Below, one piece after another: positions 32,368 to 43,712 of a stretch of 64,000 nucleotides of DNA (its first letter is position 1; each line of letters starts with the position of its first letter). The stretch is from the NCBI GenBank assembly GCA_026075535.2, contig AP026549.1:7254001-7318000 (forward strand), given 5' to 3'. The notes under the pieces were generated by a model that saw nothing but the letters and a program-made list of their open reading frames with translations, made no database searches and was not told the origin of the DNA. Made by a program: the position numbers and the translations under genes. This stretch comes from Tricholoma matsutake. Lineage: Eukaryota; Basidiomycota; Agaricomycetes; Agaricales; Tricholomataceae.

Positions 32368-32996
32368 TAGGGTGTAGCACAGGTGACACCATGGGTTTCA
32401 CTGGCAACACCACATCTGTCACCTGTGACACCATACCTGTACAAACACCATACCTGCAGGTACAGGTTATAAGCACAGGTTTTGTATGGTGTTTCAAAAC
32501 TACAGTAGCACTTGAGTAACATGGCATAAACTATGTGGAGCTAAAACAACAATAAGAGGTAGCTATACTAGAAGGTTATCCAACTTTTCTATACTGCTTC
32601 AACACTTGAATCCACATATAAATTATGATATAATGTTCAATTCTTTCACAAATCATTTGTCAACCTTTTTTATCCATCATGAAGAACACAAAGAAACTAG
32701 TAATTTGTGGCATTCTATCTGGGCAGAGTAGTTTTGGCATGAGAGGAGCAATTTTTGGAAGGAACAGTCAAGGTCACCATGCAAAATAACATCAACTTCA
32801 CTGAATTAGATCATTGTATGTCATAAGATCCCACAGTACCAGGCAGATACATGTCTTACTCAAACCTGTGACAACCTGCAACACAATGAGTACAGGTGTG
32901 GTGTTGCCACAGGTACAGATATAGAAACCCATACCTGCACCTGTGCTACCTGCAGGCAGACTACCACAGGTTCACCTGTACCTGTGCTACACCCTA
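32368..32996. mobile_element. hAT-like MITE with perfect 8-base target duplication
   Basis: The ends are inverted repeats, TAGGGTGTAGCACAGGT on the left and its complement on the right. The 8-mer ATGGTGGT flanks it exactly (32360-32367 and 32997-33004). The 629-base interior has no protein. Arrays of ACAGGT and ACCTGT lie near both ends (32380-32490 and 32860-32990), which would suit transposase binding. Eight-base duplications and TAGGG-type ends fit the hAT superfamily. Confidence 0.9.
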
Positions 32997-33127
32997 ATGG
33001 TGGTTGTGAAGCATATCCTGAAGTGTCACTACAGTCTCTCATTTCAGATGGGTATTTTCTGGATAGTTTTTATGATAGTGAAAAGCTTAGAATCATAGAT
33101 GTAGAGCTAAGCATACACAGGATTTTC

Positions 33128-34027
33128 AATCTCTGATGGAAGAAGAGAACCTGCTTTATGAGTAAGCTCCCCATGTAATATAAGGGCCATCACCATCATT
33201 GACCTCCTGGACTGCACTTCAGCCAATGGAAGTCATTGCAAGAGCATTGTTGTATTTTTGAATATGCTTGCAGAATTCTTTGCTGATATAATCCTGAATG
33301 GCCAAAAGTTGTGATAGCTCATGAGGAAGATTATGCAGGCAAGGTAAGTTGATCTTTCCACTAAAGCAGCACATGCCAAATTTGGGGCAAGCATTGGATG
33401 AGCTAGTGAAGCCATCCAATGCAGTGCAGCACAGAAAGGGCACTGAACATTCATGCAACCCATGTCATGCACAGGCCAGTTTGGATTGAAAGGTTGGCAT
33501 GCAATAGGCAGAGATGGAGCAGGTGGAACTGGAGCTGCATGCTTATTTTGCATCTAAAAAGATGCTATGAGATTATAAATCTATACATGTATCAGGACAA
33601 TTTTACTCACAGGAGGTACAGGAGGTTGATCTGCACATTGCATATTCTGCATGGCAAACACCAACTGAAGAGGTTGTTGGTAGTGTGGCTCTACAGGAAT
33701 ATCATGACCACAACCACAACCACGATCATGCCACTGACCATGACCATGATGTTGACCATAACCACAACCCACTGGCTGTTGTAGTGGAGGAAGTGCAGCA
33801 AGCTGTTGTGAAAGAGGTTGTGGTTGTGGTTGTTGTGGCACAGCAGGAACTGCATGACCATGGCCATGACCATGAATGTGACCAACTGGCTGTTGTGCAA
33901 GAGCAGGCAGAAGATGGTTATACACAGGGAAAAGGAGGATGTTGATTGTTTGGAGCAAATAGATCTTCATTTTGGGCAGCAGAGACATTGGCAGAAATAA
34001 AAGCCAAAGGCTGAGGCTAGGCACCAT
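33128..34027 (-). pseudogene. Helitron RepHel N-terminal exons, degenerate copy
   Basis: Minus-strand frames read a His/Gly/Gln/Pro-rich first part (HGHGHGHAVPAVPQQPQ). They then give NACPKFGMCCFSGKINLP, PHELSQLLAIQDYI and KYNNALAMTSIG. The last three motifs match, in order, the right-hand Helitron at about 41200-41460. That block is the conserved opening of Helitron replication-helicase proteins. The Rep and helicase domains are missing here, so this is a truncated, non-autonomous copy. Confidence 0.65.
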
Positions 34028-34165
34028 TTACTGAACACGAATATAGTGAGGAGTGCAGTGGCACTGAGGACTGTCAAGCTCACTGGTTGCTCATTCTTGT
34101 GGGCAGCACTGCAGGGGGTACTCAGAAGAAGCACATTAGGCCTGATGAAAAGAATAAGCATTTAC

Positions 34166-34695
34166 TCCCCCCCACTCCCCCTATCTCCCCCTTCCCTATT
34201 CCCCCTTCCCTATTCCCCTTCCCCATTCCCCCATCCACCCCCCCCTCTCCCTCCCCTCCCCTCCCTCTCCCTCTGCCCATCTCCCCCTCCCCATCCCCCC
34301 ATCCATCCCCCCATCCATCCCCCCATTCCCCCCATCCATCCCCCCATTCCCCCCTTCCCATTCCCACCTTCCCTCTCCCTCTCTTCCTTCCCTTCTCTCT
34401 TCCTCCCCTCCTCCCCTCCCCCCTCTCTCCTCCTCTCCCCCTCCCCCTCCCCCTCCCTCACCTCCCCCTCCCCCTCCCTCACCTCCCCCTCCCCCTCCCT
34501 CACCTCCCCCTCCCCCTCCCTCACCTCCCCCTCCCCCTCCCCCTCCCTCACCTCCCCCTCCCCCTCCCCCTCCCTCACCTCCCCCTCCCCCTCCCCCTCC
34601 CTCACCTCCCCCTCCCCATCCCTCACCTCCCTCTTTCCCCCCTCCTACCCCCCCCATCCCTCTTTCCCCCCTCCTACCCTCCCCTCTCCTCCCCA
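34166..34695. repeat. 530-base polypyrimidine tract with C-rich tandem repeats
   Basis: It is almost purely C and T on the plus strand. Between 34455 and 34625 a unit CCTCACCTCCCCCTCCCC recurs about nine times with an added CCCCTC in some copies. The minus strand is GGGGGAGGGGGAGG, able to form G-quadruplexes or triplexes. It lies upstream of the degenerate Helitron gene. The long proline or glycine frames here are compositional artefacts. Confidence 0.85.
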
Positions 34696-34805
34696 TCCCA
34701 TCCTCTTCCTCAACACCTGCAATATGACCCTTTAGAAAACAGATCACATGAGCATTCCCATCACATACACTCCCAACCTAGGAAAGAAATTTTATTGTGA
34801 TCCTG

Positions 34806-34925
34806 TGTTGATATCCATGTAGACTAGGGATTATCTCATCATCGCTACCACAGCATTGCTATACACAGCTGTTGCCCTTGCTTTCGGGTGTTTCCCCTCT
34901 GCTTCTGTGAGACTGCACATCTCCA
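34806..34925 (+). repeat. 5' LTR of the small element
   Basis: 120 bases, direct copy of 36951-37070. It is followed after TC by the TGG primer-site-like sequence. Confidence 0.7.
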
Positions 34926-35120
34926 TCTGGTGACAACAGGCAGATTCGACTCCAACATCTGCTTCATCTTGGCTTTTCATTTCATTTCAGAGGTTTTTCA
35001 TTTTGGAATCTCAGCTTTCATTTCAGTCTACTGTTAACTGTCAACTGTCTTCTATCACCTGTCTTCTGCCAACTGTCTACTGTCATCACCTGCCTACTGT
35101 CTACTTTCAGCACTGTCACC

Positions 35121-35933
35121 ATGGGAAAGAAAAAATCAGCAACAAAAATGGCACCACAGGTACAGGCATCACCTCTGCAAATACCACAAACAGAAGAGAA
35201 CCTTGCGATACATGTCTTGGTCATACAACAGCACCAGCCAGAGCTATATGAGGCTATCATGGCACGAGGACAGGAGCAAGCATACGAGTTGGTGAAGGGT
35301 ACGATTGCGAGGACCCTGGAGAAAGGGAGAGCTTCAATTTTTGAGGAAGGAAGGAAGGAAGGTCTCGTACAAGGACGAAATGATGCGCTGACCAACATTG
35401 CATCGACGCGAGATGTCGTATCCATACCAGCTACTGGTGGAACCCAAACCACATACGAAACAGCCGACTTTGGCACTCAGACCACATCCGCCTCCACTGC
35501 CGACACCTTCATGCAAATGGCACCCCTCGATGAGTCCACTACTACCCCCTCGCTGTCACCGCTATCTCCCACATCATCGCTGATGATGCCCACACAGCCA
35601 CCATCAGAGCTGTCAATGTTGCTGACAGCGACCACAACCACTCCACCCCCAGCTCCAAAACCACCACCAGAACCTCGCAAACTATGGCACTGGCTTCCAG
35701 GCCAACCCACCACACTCCAGCTCAGTCCCCAGCCCCCTCATTCGAACCCTGAGCCAGCCCTTGCAACTGCCATGTCACAGCTGACAACGATGGCAACTAC
35801 TGCTACAACCACCCAGAAAACAATGCCTAGAGTCTCGTCTGGCACCCAGACCACTGCACACACCTCAGAGATGGCTCACCACACTGTAAGCGACACACAG
35901 AAGTTGTCCACAGCCCAGCAAGACAAGTTATGA
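35121..35933 (+). CDS. Gag-like protein of the small LTR element
   Basis: An uninterrupted 270-codon frame starts at ATG 35121. The N-terminal basic patch MGKKKSATKM is followed by a helical section (ELYEAIMARGQEQAYELVKG, IFEEGRKEGLVQGRNDAL). A Thr/Pro/Ser-rich tail holds repeated GTQTT words (residues about 113, 124 and 250). No zinc knuckle and no enzyme domain. The position between LTRs suggests a minimal structural protein; homology to a known gag family was not established. It is one of few intact element frames in the window. Confidence 0.5.
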   Translation: MGKKKSATKMAPQVQASPLQIPQTEENLAIHVLVIQQHQPELYEAIMARGQEQAYELVKGTIARTLEKGRASIFEEGRKEGLVQGRNDALTNIASTRDVVSIPATGGTQTTYETADFGTQTTSASTADTFMQMAPLDESTTTPSLSPLSPTSSLMMPTQPPSELSMLLTATTTTPPPAPKPPPEPRKLWHWLPGQPTTLQLSPQPPHSNPEPALATAMSQLTTMATTATTTQKTMPRVSSGTQTTAHTSEMAHHTVSDTQKLSTAQQDKL

Positions 35934-36950
35934 GACAACGAGCAACTGTGCTCGTCAAGATGTGCTGTCTGCTCAACCAACAGCCCCCCCCTTGTCAATG
36001 ACAATCCAGGAGCATCCCCACACCTCCCAGTCCACCCTTGCTAGCACCCCTTGCCCCCATGATGCACAACGAGCCTGTTATGATGCCCTATGCATCCACA
36101 CGGCCTGCCACATCATCAACGATGTTTCTGTTGATGATGGCTCAACCCCCCACTCTGCCCCATTCTAGACCACAGCCCGCAGCTCAGAAATGACAGGATA
36201 CATCACCAGACCCAGCAGAACACACCCAGCACACCTCTCAACCACCCAGTTTGCCCCAGTATGGCTGTAAACGACCCATTTCCCCAGATCCTGCATGGTA
36301 CACCCTGCCTGCATCACCATCGACACCTGCTACACCCCCCATCTGCCCCAGCCCAGCCCACCCCAGCTCAAAACAAGCCATTTTGCCACCGCTTACCTGT
36401 TTAGACTGGGCCGAAGACACTGAGTCCCTCCCCACCATGCCCTTGCTCCCCCGAGACCTCTTGTGTCTATGGAACCCCCGTGTACAGCCATTTGGAACTC
36501 TACGATGACGGACTTGATGATGATGAGCCCCACCTTGAGTCTCTCCACCATCGTGACAATTCTTTCATCCAGATTCATTATCCTATGTTCACCCACCTCA
36601 TCCTCAACCTATGTTTACTTGCCATCACCCTTCAGCTCCTGCTCTAAAGCTAAACTAGGATCAAGACCCCCGTCTTGCAAATCTGAGTTGAGCTCTTTGT
36701 GCTCTGGGTTGGACACCACCTCGCTGAGCTTTACCTTTTATTTTCATATTTTACCTGCATATATTATCATTGGACATTCATTCACTGCACATATCATTGC
36801 ATTTTAGACATCATTTTCCTTGTTTCTTTTCATCTAGAGTTGAGATCACAATGAGGGTGTTGCTATTGTGTAGGGGGGCACATGTAACCATGCACTCAGG
36901 TGTGCATGCAGTAGATACAGTCATGTGATCTATGTGGTCATGTGATGCCG
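35934..36950. other. Proline-rich non-coding tail of the small element
   Basis: C-rich text with broken reading frames up to about 36520, then an AT-richer part with the purine tract near 36872. No pol domain found. Confidence 0.4.
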
Positions 36951-37070
36951 TGTTGATATCCATGTAGACTAGGGATTGTCTCATCATCACTACCACAGCA
37001 TTGCTATACACAGCTGTTGCCCTTGCTTTTGGGTGTTTCCCCTCTGCTTCTGTGAGACTGCATGTCTCCA
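36951..37070 (+). repeat. 3' LTR of the small element
   Basis: Direct copy of 34806-34925. Differences are mainly C/T and G/A, for example CATCGCT versus CATCACT. Confidence 0.7.
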
Positions 37071-37197
37071 ATGCTGACTGATATTTTGATGTGTAATGCA
37101 CTGGCATGGGTTTTGCTGGCCTAAAACAGCATGGTCTGCTTAGTCAAATTTTACATAATATTAAAATTCTCTCAGGGTCAGCTGACTGACATGATTT

Positions 37198-37234
37198 TAT
37201 TATATTACAAGTTCAGGAATGTGCCTCTGGCACA
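37198..37234 (-). repeat. Helitron-like 3' terminal hairpin, right copy
   Basis: TGTGCC-TCT-GGCACA at 37220-37234, followed on the minus strand by TTCCTGAACTTG and a T. It lies about 190 bases beyond the helicase stop, where a Helitron tail is expected. The final bases resemble but do not match the canonical CTRR. Confidence 0.55.
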
Positions 37235-37270
37235 TGTTAAGTTTTTATATATATTAATAGTATTTCATTA

Positions 37271-37400
37271 TAAACAATAGTATGTGTTAATATGTACATT
37301 TTCTATATGCATTAAACTAATAGTAAACAATAGTATGTGTTAATATGTACATTTTCTATATACATTAATGTAATAGTACTTCATTATAAACAATATTTTT
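37271..37400. repeat. 53-base AT-rich tandem duplication
   Basis: TAAACAATAGTATGTGTTAA opens a unit at 37271 and again at 37324. Both run on to CATTTTCTATAT with one or two differences, and a third partial TAAACAATA ends near 37395. Confidence 0.7.
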
Positions 37401-37423
37401 TGTTTTTGCACTTTCACTGTCAC

Positions 37424-39223
37424 TTGGCCATATTGCCTTGATGTTGTGCACAGACCTTACCCATGATATTGCCACATAGAACTGCCCATGTGTGAACACT
37501 GGACTCCTGAAAATCTAATCCCACATGCTGCACTGACTGCCCTTGAGATTTGTTGATCGACATTGAAAAGCATAGTCGAACAGGAAACTGGAGTCGAGAC
37601 AGTGTGAAAGGGAGTTGTCCTTCAATTGGCTGTAGTCGCATCTGTGGAATAAACACCTTATCTCCAGCATGATCTCCAGTAATCAACTGAACCTCCAACA
37701 CTCTATTCCGAATGCAAGTCAAAATGCCTCAAGAGCCATTGCAGACCCCTCCAGAAATGTTCAGGTTCCGAAGCACCATCACAGGGCATCTGACCTTTAG
37801 TGCCAAGTGTGCCAAAGGTAGACCTGAGCAGTTGATTGAGTTCAAGTATTCTGGTGGATACAGAAGTTCTCCATTTTCATTGTTTGCAACAGAGTCTGCA
37901 CTGTGGAAAACTCGCTCCTCTCCAGGGAACCTCTGAAGAATGTAATGGTTCAACTTGTTGATATTATCATTTTTGCTTGCCAGGACAATCCGCTGTGAGA
38001 AGTATTGATTGGGATGCTGAACATGATCATAGATGCCAGGATAGATGGTGTCCAATGAGGGAAGCCAGAGTGTTTTCAGGACATTTGAAGTGATCAGGAA
38101 GGTCAATATTGGCACCATCATCTGTGTAACCACCCTTTCCAACCTCCAACTGCCACTTTGCAAACTCTCACTCTTGAAGATCATCTGTGTTCAATTGCAT
38201 GTTGATTTTGAGATGAAGAACTTTGATATGCTGCCAAAGAACGGAGCGCTGCAAGGAAGCACCAACAATCTGAGGTCGTGAACCCCTCTCGATAACAGGC
38301 AGGATCTGGTGAAAGTCACCCCCAAAAACAACAGGAATGCCTCCAAAGGGTTGATCCGATTGGAGAATGTCTTTCAGAGTGCAGTTGACAGCTTCATGGA
38401 GATGACGATGCTGCATGAGTGCCTCATCCCAAATGATCAAATCAGTCTCCTGCAACAGCTTTGCGTGAATTGAACCTCTGGAGATAGAGCAGGTGGATGG
38501 CTCATTGATGATGAGAGGGATCTGGAGGCATGAATGAGAAGTGGAGCCACCGTTGAGCAAGAGTGCAGTGATGCCAGATGATGCTATACAGAGAACAATC
38601 TTGCCCTGAGAATGAAGCTGGTGGCAGAGAGTGTTGTACACATAGGTCTTCCCTGTGTCACCAGGACCATGGAGGAAGAAGGTCTGGCCAGTTCTGTTGT
38701 TGACTGCATGCATGATCTCCTCAAAGACAGCTCTCTGGTCTAGATTGAAAGTATCCATATTCTGTGCAGCCAGCTCAGCCTACTCCACGACATCATATCT
38801 GCGCTGCTCTGCAATCAACTGGTTTCCAAGGTTGGCTTCCCAATTCTGAGTGATCTGAGGCATGTATGGCCAATCCTTGGTCAGAGATTTGCCAGAGGAT
38901 AAGAGGAGCTGATTGATCAAGTAGAGGCCATAATCCACATCTTCATCAGTAGGGTTGATGTGGATGTTGTTGTGCTGGAGCTGATACCGCAGGTCATCAC
39001 AGATGTGAGGCCAGTATGTGTTCCAAAGCTGGACAGGATCAGAGGGTGCACAGTCACAAAGGATAGTGACAAAGAGTGGGCAGAGCTGATGGCCTGTTGC
39101 CATTGACTTTGCCTCCTCCAAACACTGCAGCCACTCTTGGTCATTCTCCAAAAGCCCACGTGCCAGACATGCCTCTCTGAATGAGGGAGTTACATTGCCC
39201 TGAAACTTCATATGATATTGCAC
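37424..39223 (-). pseudogene. Helitron Pif1-type helicase domain
   Basis: The C-terminal half of a RepHel protein. Motifs in order on the minus strand: NLDQRAVFEEIMHAV, Walker A FFLHGPGDTGKTYVYN (Asp where Gly is usual), IASSGITALLL, Walker B DLIIWDEALMQH and VFGGDFHQILPVI. After a frameshift near 38180 it gives SKNDNINKLNHYILQRFPGE, and after a second shift CFSMSINKSQGQSVQHVGLD, the Pif1 C-terminal motif. The helicase unwinds DNA during rolling-circle transposition. A TAG separates it from the preceding linker (38780-39223). Two frameshifts and the Walker A change suggest inactivity. Confidence 0.88.
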
Positions 39224-39235
39224 CCTTGACCACTG

Positions 39236-41544
39236 TCAGAAGAAGCCTGAGGTAAAAGTGTTCACCTGCAGTAGGCTGAGTATAGTACATCCTTCCGATA
39301 GCGAATCCTCTCTGTCTGGGCTTCCACTTGTGCCCTTTGTGATCCCACACAAATTTGGAGGGAAAGTCCTGATAAAGAAGATCCTGTGCGAGCTCTGGAT
39401 ACTGCTGGTTGGCTTTGAAATAGCCAGTGAGAGTGGTGTCATGCTCTGCAGCATGATGGACAACCTCCTGGATAGACTGCTGACCATTCTGATTCCAAGT
39501 GACATACTGCTGGCCAGGGAGGTGGACCTGAAGTCAGACTACATTGGGGGAAGCAGAGTGCATAGGTAAATGGAAGAGGTGCCAAATGCTCTCACAGGCA
39601 GAAATATAGCGAGCGTCCAGATACTGCTTGACTTCATCATTGCAAGTCCCAAACTGCATTGTGATGTGATCATGGCCCTTGTACACATATTTGTAGATGT
39701 ACTTGACAGCTTTAATGGAGGCAATGGACTCGATGTTGATGTGACAATGGTACTTCCAGAGGATGTAGGGGGAATAAGTGACAACCCAGTGATTGTTGAC
39801 CTGCTTTCCTCGAACCTGATGAGTCTGTCCAGTGTCCCGATGCCTGGTGGCAGCATATGCATCCTCAGAGATGGTTGTGTGATCCCTGAATGGCTTGGGG
39901 AAACCTTTGGAGCACTGTCCATTGACCATGCATGGAGCTGTAGGGCTCTCTGCACCACAGGGATTATGGACCATGTACTTCTTTCAGGATTGTCCTCAGG
40001 AAACTCTGAGCACATAAGGCTGTCTATCTGCTGAGGTGTGCGAAGCTTGGACTCCCCATCGAGAAAGATGATGCAGTGCATGTGAGGCAGGCCACATTTC
40101 TGGAACTCAATGACAAACACATAAGAGAGGGCCTTGCCAAAAATGCCAGCCTCAATGTCCTTGATCATCTGCTTCTGCTTTGCATAGAATGCACAAACGA
40201 CCAAGTCTGGGCAATCAGCTGTGGTCTGACCTGGCTTGAGCTCATCCTGGATCTCTGGCCAAGCAGGGTTTGTGGTCTTGGTCAGAAAGAGATTACCACC
40301 CTTGAAGTGGCAATTGATAGCCAATGCATCCTGAAGAAGCTGCTGCATATGATGTGTGCTTCCTGCAAAAGAAGAAGGCAGGATGATCCTTTGACCAAGG
40401 GACTCTGTGTCTGCATCCACATTTGCGGCTACAGCATCTGCCAAGCCAATGTAGACTTCACCGCGAATGGTGTCCTGATTCATCATGATGAAGCATAAGC
40501 GATCCTGCTCTGAAGTGGCCCACCCATCACAAATGAACTCCTGAAAAAGCTTTCCACTCAAGAAGATGTGCTGAGGCTCAATGGCAGGTGGTCGGGGATG
40601 GAGATGATAGCAGTAGAAATCTGATTTGGAAACATATCTGTGTCTCCATGGACCATTAGCACCATCATCTTGATTGTTGCCATTGACAGCTGCATATTCG
40701 ATCTAAGGGTGCCATTGGAGCTGGCCAGTAGAAAACAGTAGGACATAGTGAAGTGCGGGATAGAGTGGATGGACATCGGTGATACGCTGAAGTGGGGGGC
40801 CATGCCTGCAGTAGACAACAATATTGTGTGTGATCTCTGGCTGATCACCATCTCCTGGCAGAATAACTGCAATCTCATTGTTGGTAGCATCAGGAAGATT
40901 GTAGCGGCAACAGTCACAGGTCTGATTGAAGTGCAAAGCTATCTTGCACTGCTGGTCTGGAGGAAGGTTCCTGGTGAGCTCATGGGCCTGCCTGTACATC
41001 TGAACTGCTGGATGGCAGTGGTAAAGCATGTCCTGGAGGGTGACCAAAGTGTGGTGATTGAGCAGGGTATTCCAGGCATTGGCCATCCAAAAGTTGACAG
41101 CATCAGCTGGATCATAAATGTACAGCTGAGCATATACAGGAGGTTGACCATCAGGTGGAAGCAGAGAACTGGCCTTGTGAGAGAGCTCCTGTGCAACTTG
41201 AAGACATAAGGACCCACACCATCGTTGACAGCCTCTTCACCCACATTGACAGACTCATCCACTTTGAAACCAATAGAAGTCATGGCAAGAGCATTGTTGT
41301 AAGTGCAAATGTGGTCATGAAATGATTTGCCGATGTAGTCTTGAGCAGTAAGCAAGTGAAGAAGTTCAGGGGGAACAGGATGGAGAGGGGGCAAGACAAT
41401 CTTTCCACTCAGACAGCACATGCCAAACCTGGGATTTGCATTGGAAGATGCAGTCAAAATGCTCAGACATCCAGTGCAAGGCATGGCAATTAGGACATTG
41501 AACATCCATTCTTCCCATATGATGAACAGGCTAGTCAGGACCAA
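39236..41544 (-). pseudogene. Helitron Rep (HUH nuclease) domain and N-terminal Helitron domain
   Basis: From 5' to 3' on the minus strand it reads NANPRFGMCCLSGKIVLPPL and YNNALAMTSIGFKVDE. A zinc-finger-like cysteine region follows, then FQKCGLPHMHCIIFLDGES with the HUH motif (His-Met-His) that coordinates the metal, and SIKAVKYIYKYVYKGHDH carrying the paired tyrosines that attack DNA. The domains fall in different frames because of several small indels. The Rep domain nicks and joins DNA at the element ends. It continues into the helicase domain at 39223. Confidence 0.85.
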
Positions 41545-41699
41545 AAGGATGGCATGCAGGAGGCAGGGGTATAGGAGGTGGAGGCAATGGCATTGGAGGT
41601 GGAGGCAGCAGTTGAAATATCATTTGCTGAGGATCTAGAGGTGGAGGTGGAGCAAACTAAATATGTAAGTGTTATTAGAATCCTCAAATTGAAATGTAT

Positions 41700-42520
41700 T
41701 ACAGCTATATATTACTTACAGCAGGAGCATCTATAAACCCAAGCAGAGGACCATTCATCACAGGAACAGGAGGAGCAGGAAGAGGAGGAGCAGGAGCAGG
41801 AGGAGCAAAAGCAGGAGGTTGAGCATGAGCCACAGGAACTGGAGGAGCAGGAATGTAAGGAGCAGGAACAGGTGGAGCAAAAACAAATGGAAGTGCAGGC
41901 TACAAACAATAGATTAGTTATCAACATCATGCACAGCAATATTAGATTCTACATACAGGTGGAGGAGGAGGAATGATAGGAGCAGCGACAAAAGCAGCAA
42001 CATCAACCACAGGAACAGGAGGAGCAGGAATGATAGGAGCAGCAACAGGAGGAGCAAACACAGGAGGAGCCCAGACCAAAGGAAGAGCAGGCTACAACCA
42101 ATAAATTAGTTATTAACATCATCCATTGTTATATTGAAAACAGCATACAGGTGGCAAAGGCACATCAACCACAGGAATGGGAGGAGCAGGAATGGGAGGA
42201 GCAGCCACTGGAGGATCAAAAACAGGAGGAGCAGCGAGCAGAGGAAGTGGGACCATTGGAAGACCTCTGCCCCTACCTCTGCCTCTTCCCCTTCCTCTTC
42301 CTCTACCTCTACCTTGCTGTAGAAGAGGAGGAAGATGGTGATACTGAGGAGGAGGTGCAGGAGCAGCAAAAGGATCATCATTGTGGATACCCATGTGAGC
42401 ATTAGGCAGTGGCAGCAGTGGCAGTGGCAGTGCAGGTTGGGGAGTGTGCATCATGCAAATGTGATGTGGAGTTCTATGGCAAGCAGGACTCTCCAGAGTC
42501 CTTTGGTCCCTTTCCATTTG
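41700..42520 (-). pseudogene. Helitron proline-rich N-terminal exons, tandemly duplicated
   Basis: Three Pro/Ala-rich coding blocks (about 42150-42517, 41960-42092 and 41722-41899) are separated by similar introns of about 50 bases. Each intron begins GTATG on the minus strand and ends TTGTAG or TGGTTGTAG before CCTGC. The first block ends PLPPVC after an Arg/Gly run (QGRGRGRGRGRG). The likeness of both exons and introns shows tandem duplication. The part is probably disordered and RNA- or DNA-binding through the RG run. Confidence 0.6.
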
Positions 42521-43185
42521 CTGTGCTGCAGCTCGGACCCATCAAGGAGTGTTGGGGGGAGATGGATCCCTGGAAAATGTCAGAAGTGAGACAAAAAAAT
42601 CATATATATATATATATACATGATAGCACACAGCACAATCAACAGCCAAGGAAAAGGTAGGAGGAGAGGGGACCACTTTTACAGCAGCAGAGATGGGAGA
42701 TCCTTGCAGGAAGCAGTGAAATCGGTGCTAACAGCGGCAGTTGAAAGTGGAGCGACTTCCAAAAATGGAAGGGGAGGCAACTGTAAACCCGCCAGCCCAA
42801 TCTCCCTGCACACTGTGCCCTGAGAGAGGTCCAAAAAGCAACTGGCAAACACTCCTTTTGTTGAAAAAAGAGAAGCCAGGGAGGTAGGACTTCACAGAGC
42901 ATCACCTTGAACTACTGATTCACCAAGAATACAACACCACCCCCACTGGAAAAGAGCCCAGGAAAAGATACAGATACAGATACAGCAGTTGTATATAGTA
43001 GCTAGGAAAAGAGTGTGTGTAGCCAGAAGAAAGTTTGACAGGTGATGAGCTGGCATGCTGACATAATACACAACCTCGAGATTCCCATCCCCCCAAAAAC
43101 TCCCACAGAAAGCAGAAATTCCCAGTCTGCCAAAAAAGTTGCATGACCCCAAATATGGCCTGTCACATGACCATCCTCCCTTTAT
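42521..43185. other. Upstream part of the right Helitron
   Basis: A short TA microsatellite lies at about 42600-42618. Otherwise there is no gene. The Helitron 5' end should lie here but cannot be placed by eye. Confidence 0.35.
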
Positions 43186-43189
43186 TATG

Positions 43190-43620
43190 GATTCTAAGCA
43201 CCATTAAGTAGAAGGTCTCTAAGCCTGGCCGTACTTGGGTTAAGCCAAGTTGTCCCATGAATTTGGCTTACCAGAGGCTTAAGTTTGACTTATTTTTGAC
43301 TTAGGGCTGAGCAAAGATCTAAGCAATCTTTTTAAGTCAAACCTCAACCAAAATTCCACCAGTAAGAAAGGCAAACTGAGAATCCAAGTGGCTTATAAGC
43401 TCAATAAGCAATGGAAAAACTGAAAAGCAAATCAAAGCCTTGAACACCTTAATTGTAGTTTGGACATGCTAAGCATTTGTCAAGCACACAAAAAGCATAT
43501 ATTTGTGTACTAAGGATGTCCAAGTGCGGGTATAAAGACATGCCAAATGTGTTAAGCAATCATTATGCAATGTAAAGTGTGGGACAAGCATGATGAGCCA
43601 GAGTTGAATCTGGTATGGTG
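43190..43620. repeat. Array of TAAGC / GCTTA sub-terminal motifs
   Basis: About fifteen copies of TAAGC, CAAGC or GCTTA occur in both orientations within 430 bases, just beyond the tail of the DUF6532-like gene. This is typical of the transposase-binding ends of CACTA/Plavaka-like elements and may mark the left end of the element whose genes continue to 59.1 kb. Confidence 0.5.
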
Positions 43621-43712
43621 GGAGGCAGCAACATAGAACTAAATGAGAATGAGATGGGGATTTTGCTAGGAAGTAAATATGTCTGGAGCAGACCACTTGC
43701 AGATTCTAAAGA

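Larger units (their letters stand above)
34806..37070 (+). mobile_element. 2.3-kb non-autonomous LTR element with 120-base LTRs
   Basis: Direct repeats at 34806-34925 and 36951-37070 start TGTTGATATCC and end TCTCCA, with about seven differences by eye. After the left one, TGGTGACAACAGGCAG fits a tRNA primer site three bases from the LTR end. A purine-rich AGGGGGGCAC lies near 36872, some 75 bases before the right LTR. One gag-like gene and no pol are present. No clear target duplication. Confidence 0.65.

Noticed and set aside
34046..34800. Proline/serine-rich and glycine-rich reading frames longer than 130 codons
   Set aside because: They arise from the polypyrimidine repeat, which lacks stops in most frames; no codon structure or motif supports a protein.
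42119..42402. Glu-rich and Leu-rich frames opposite the Helitron N-terminal exons
   Set aside because: They are antisense shadows of the Pro/Arg/Gly-rich exons.
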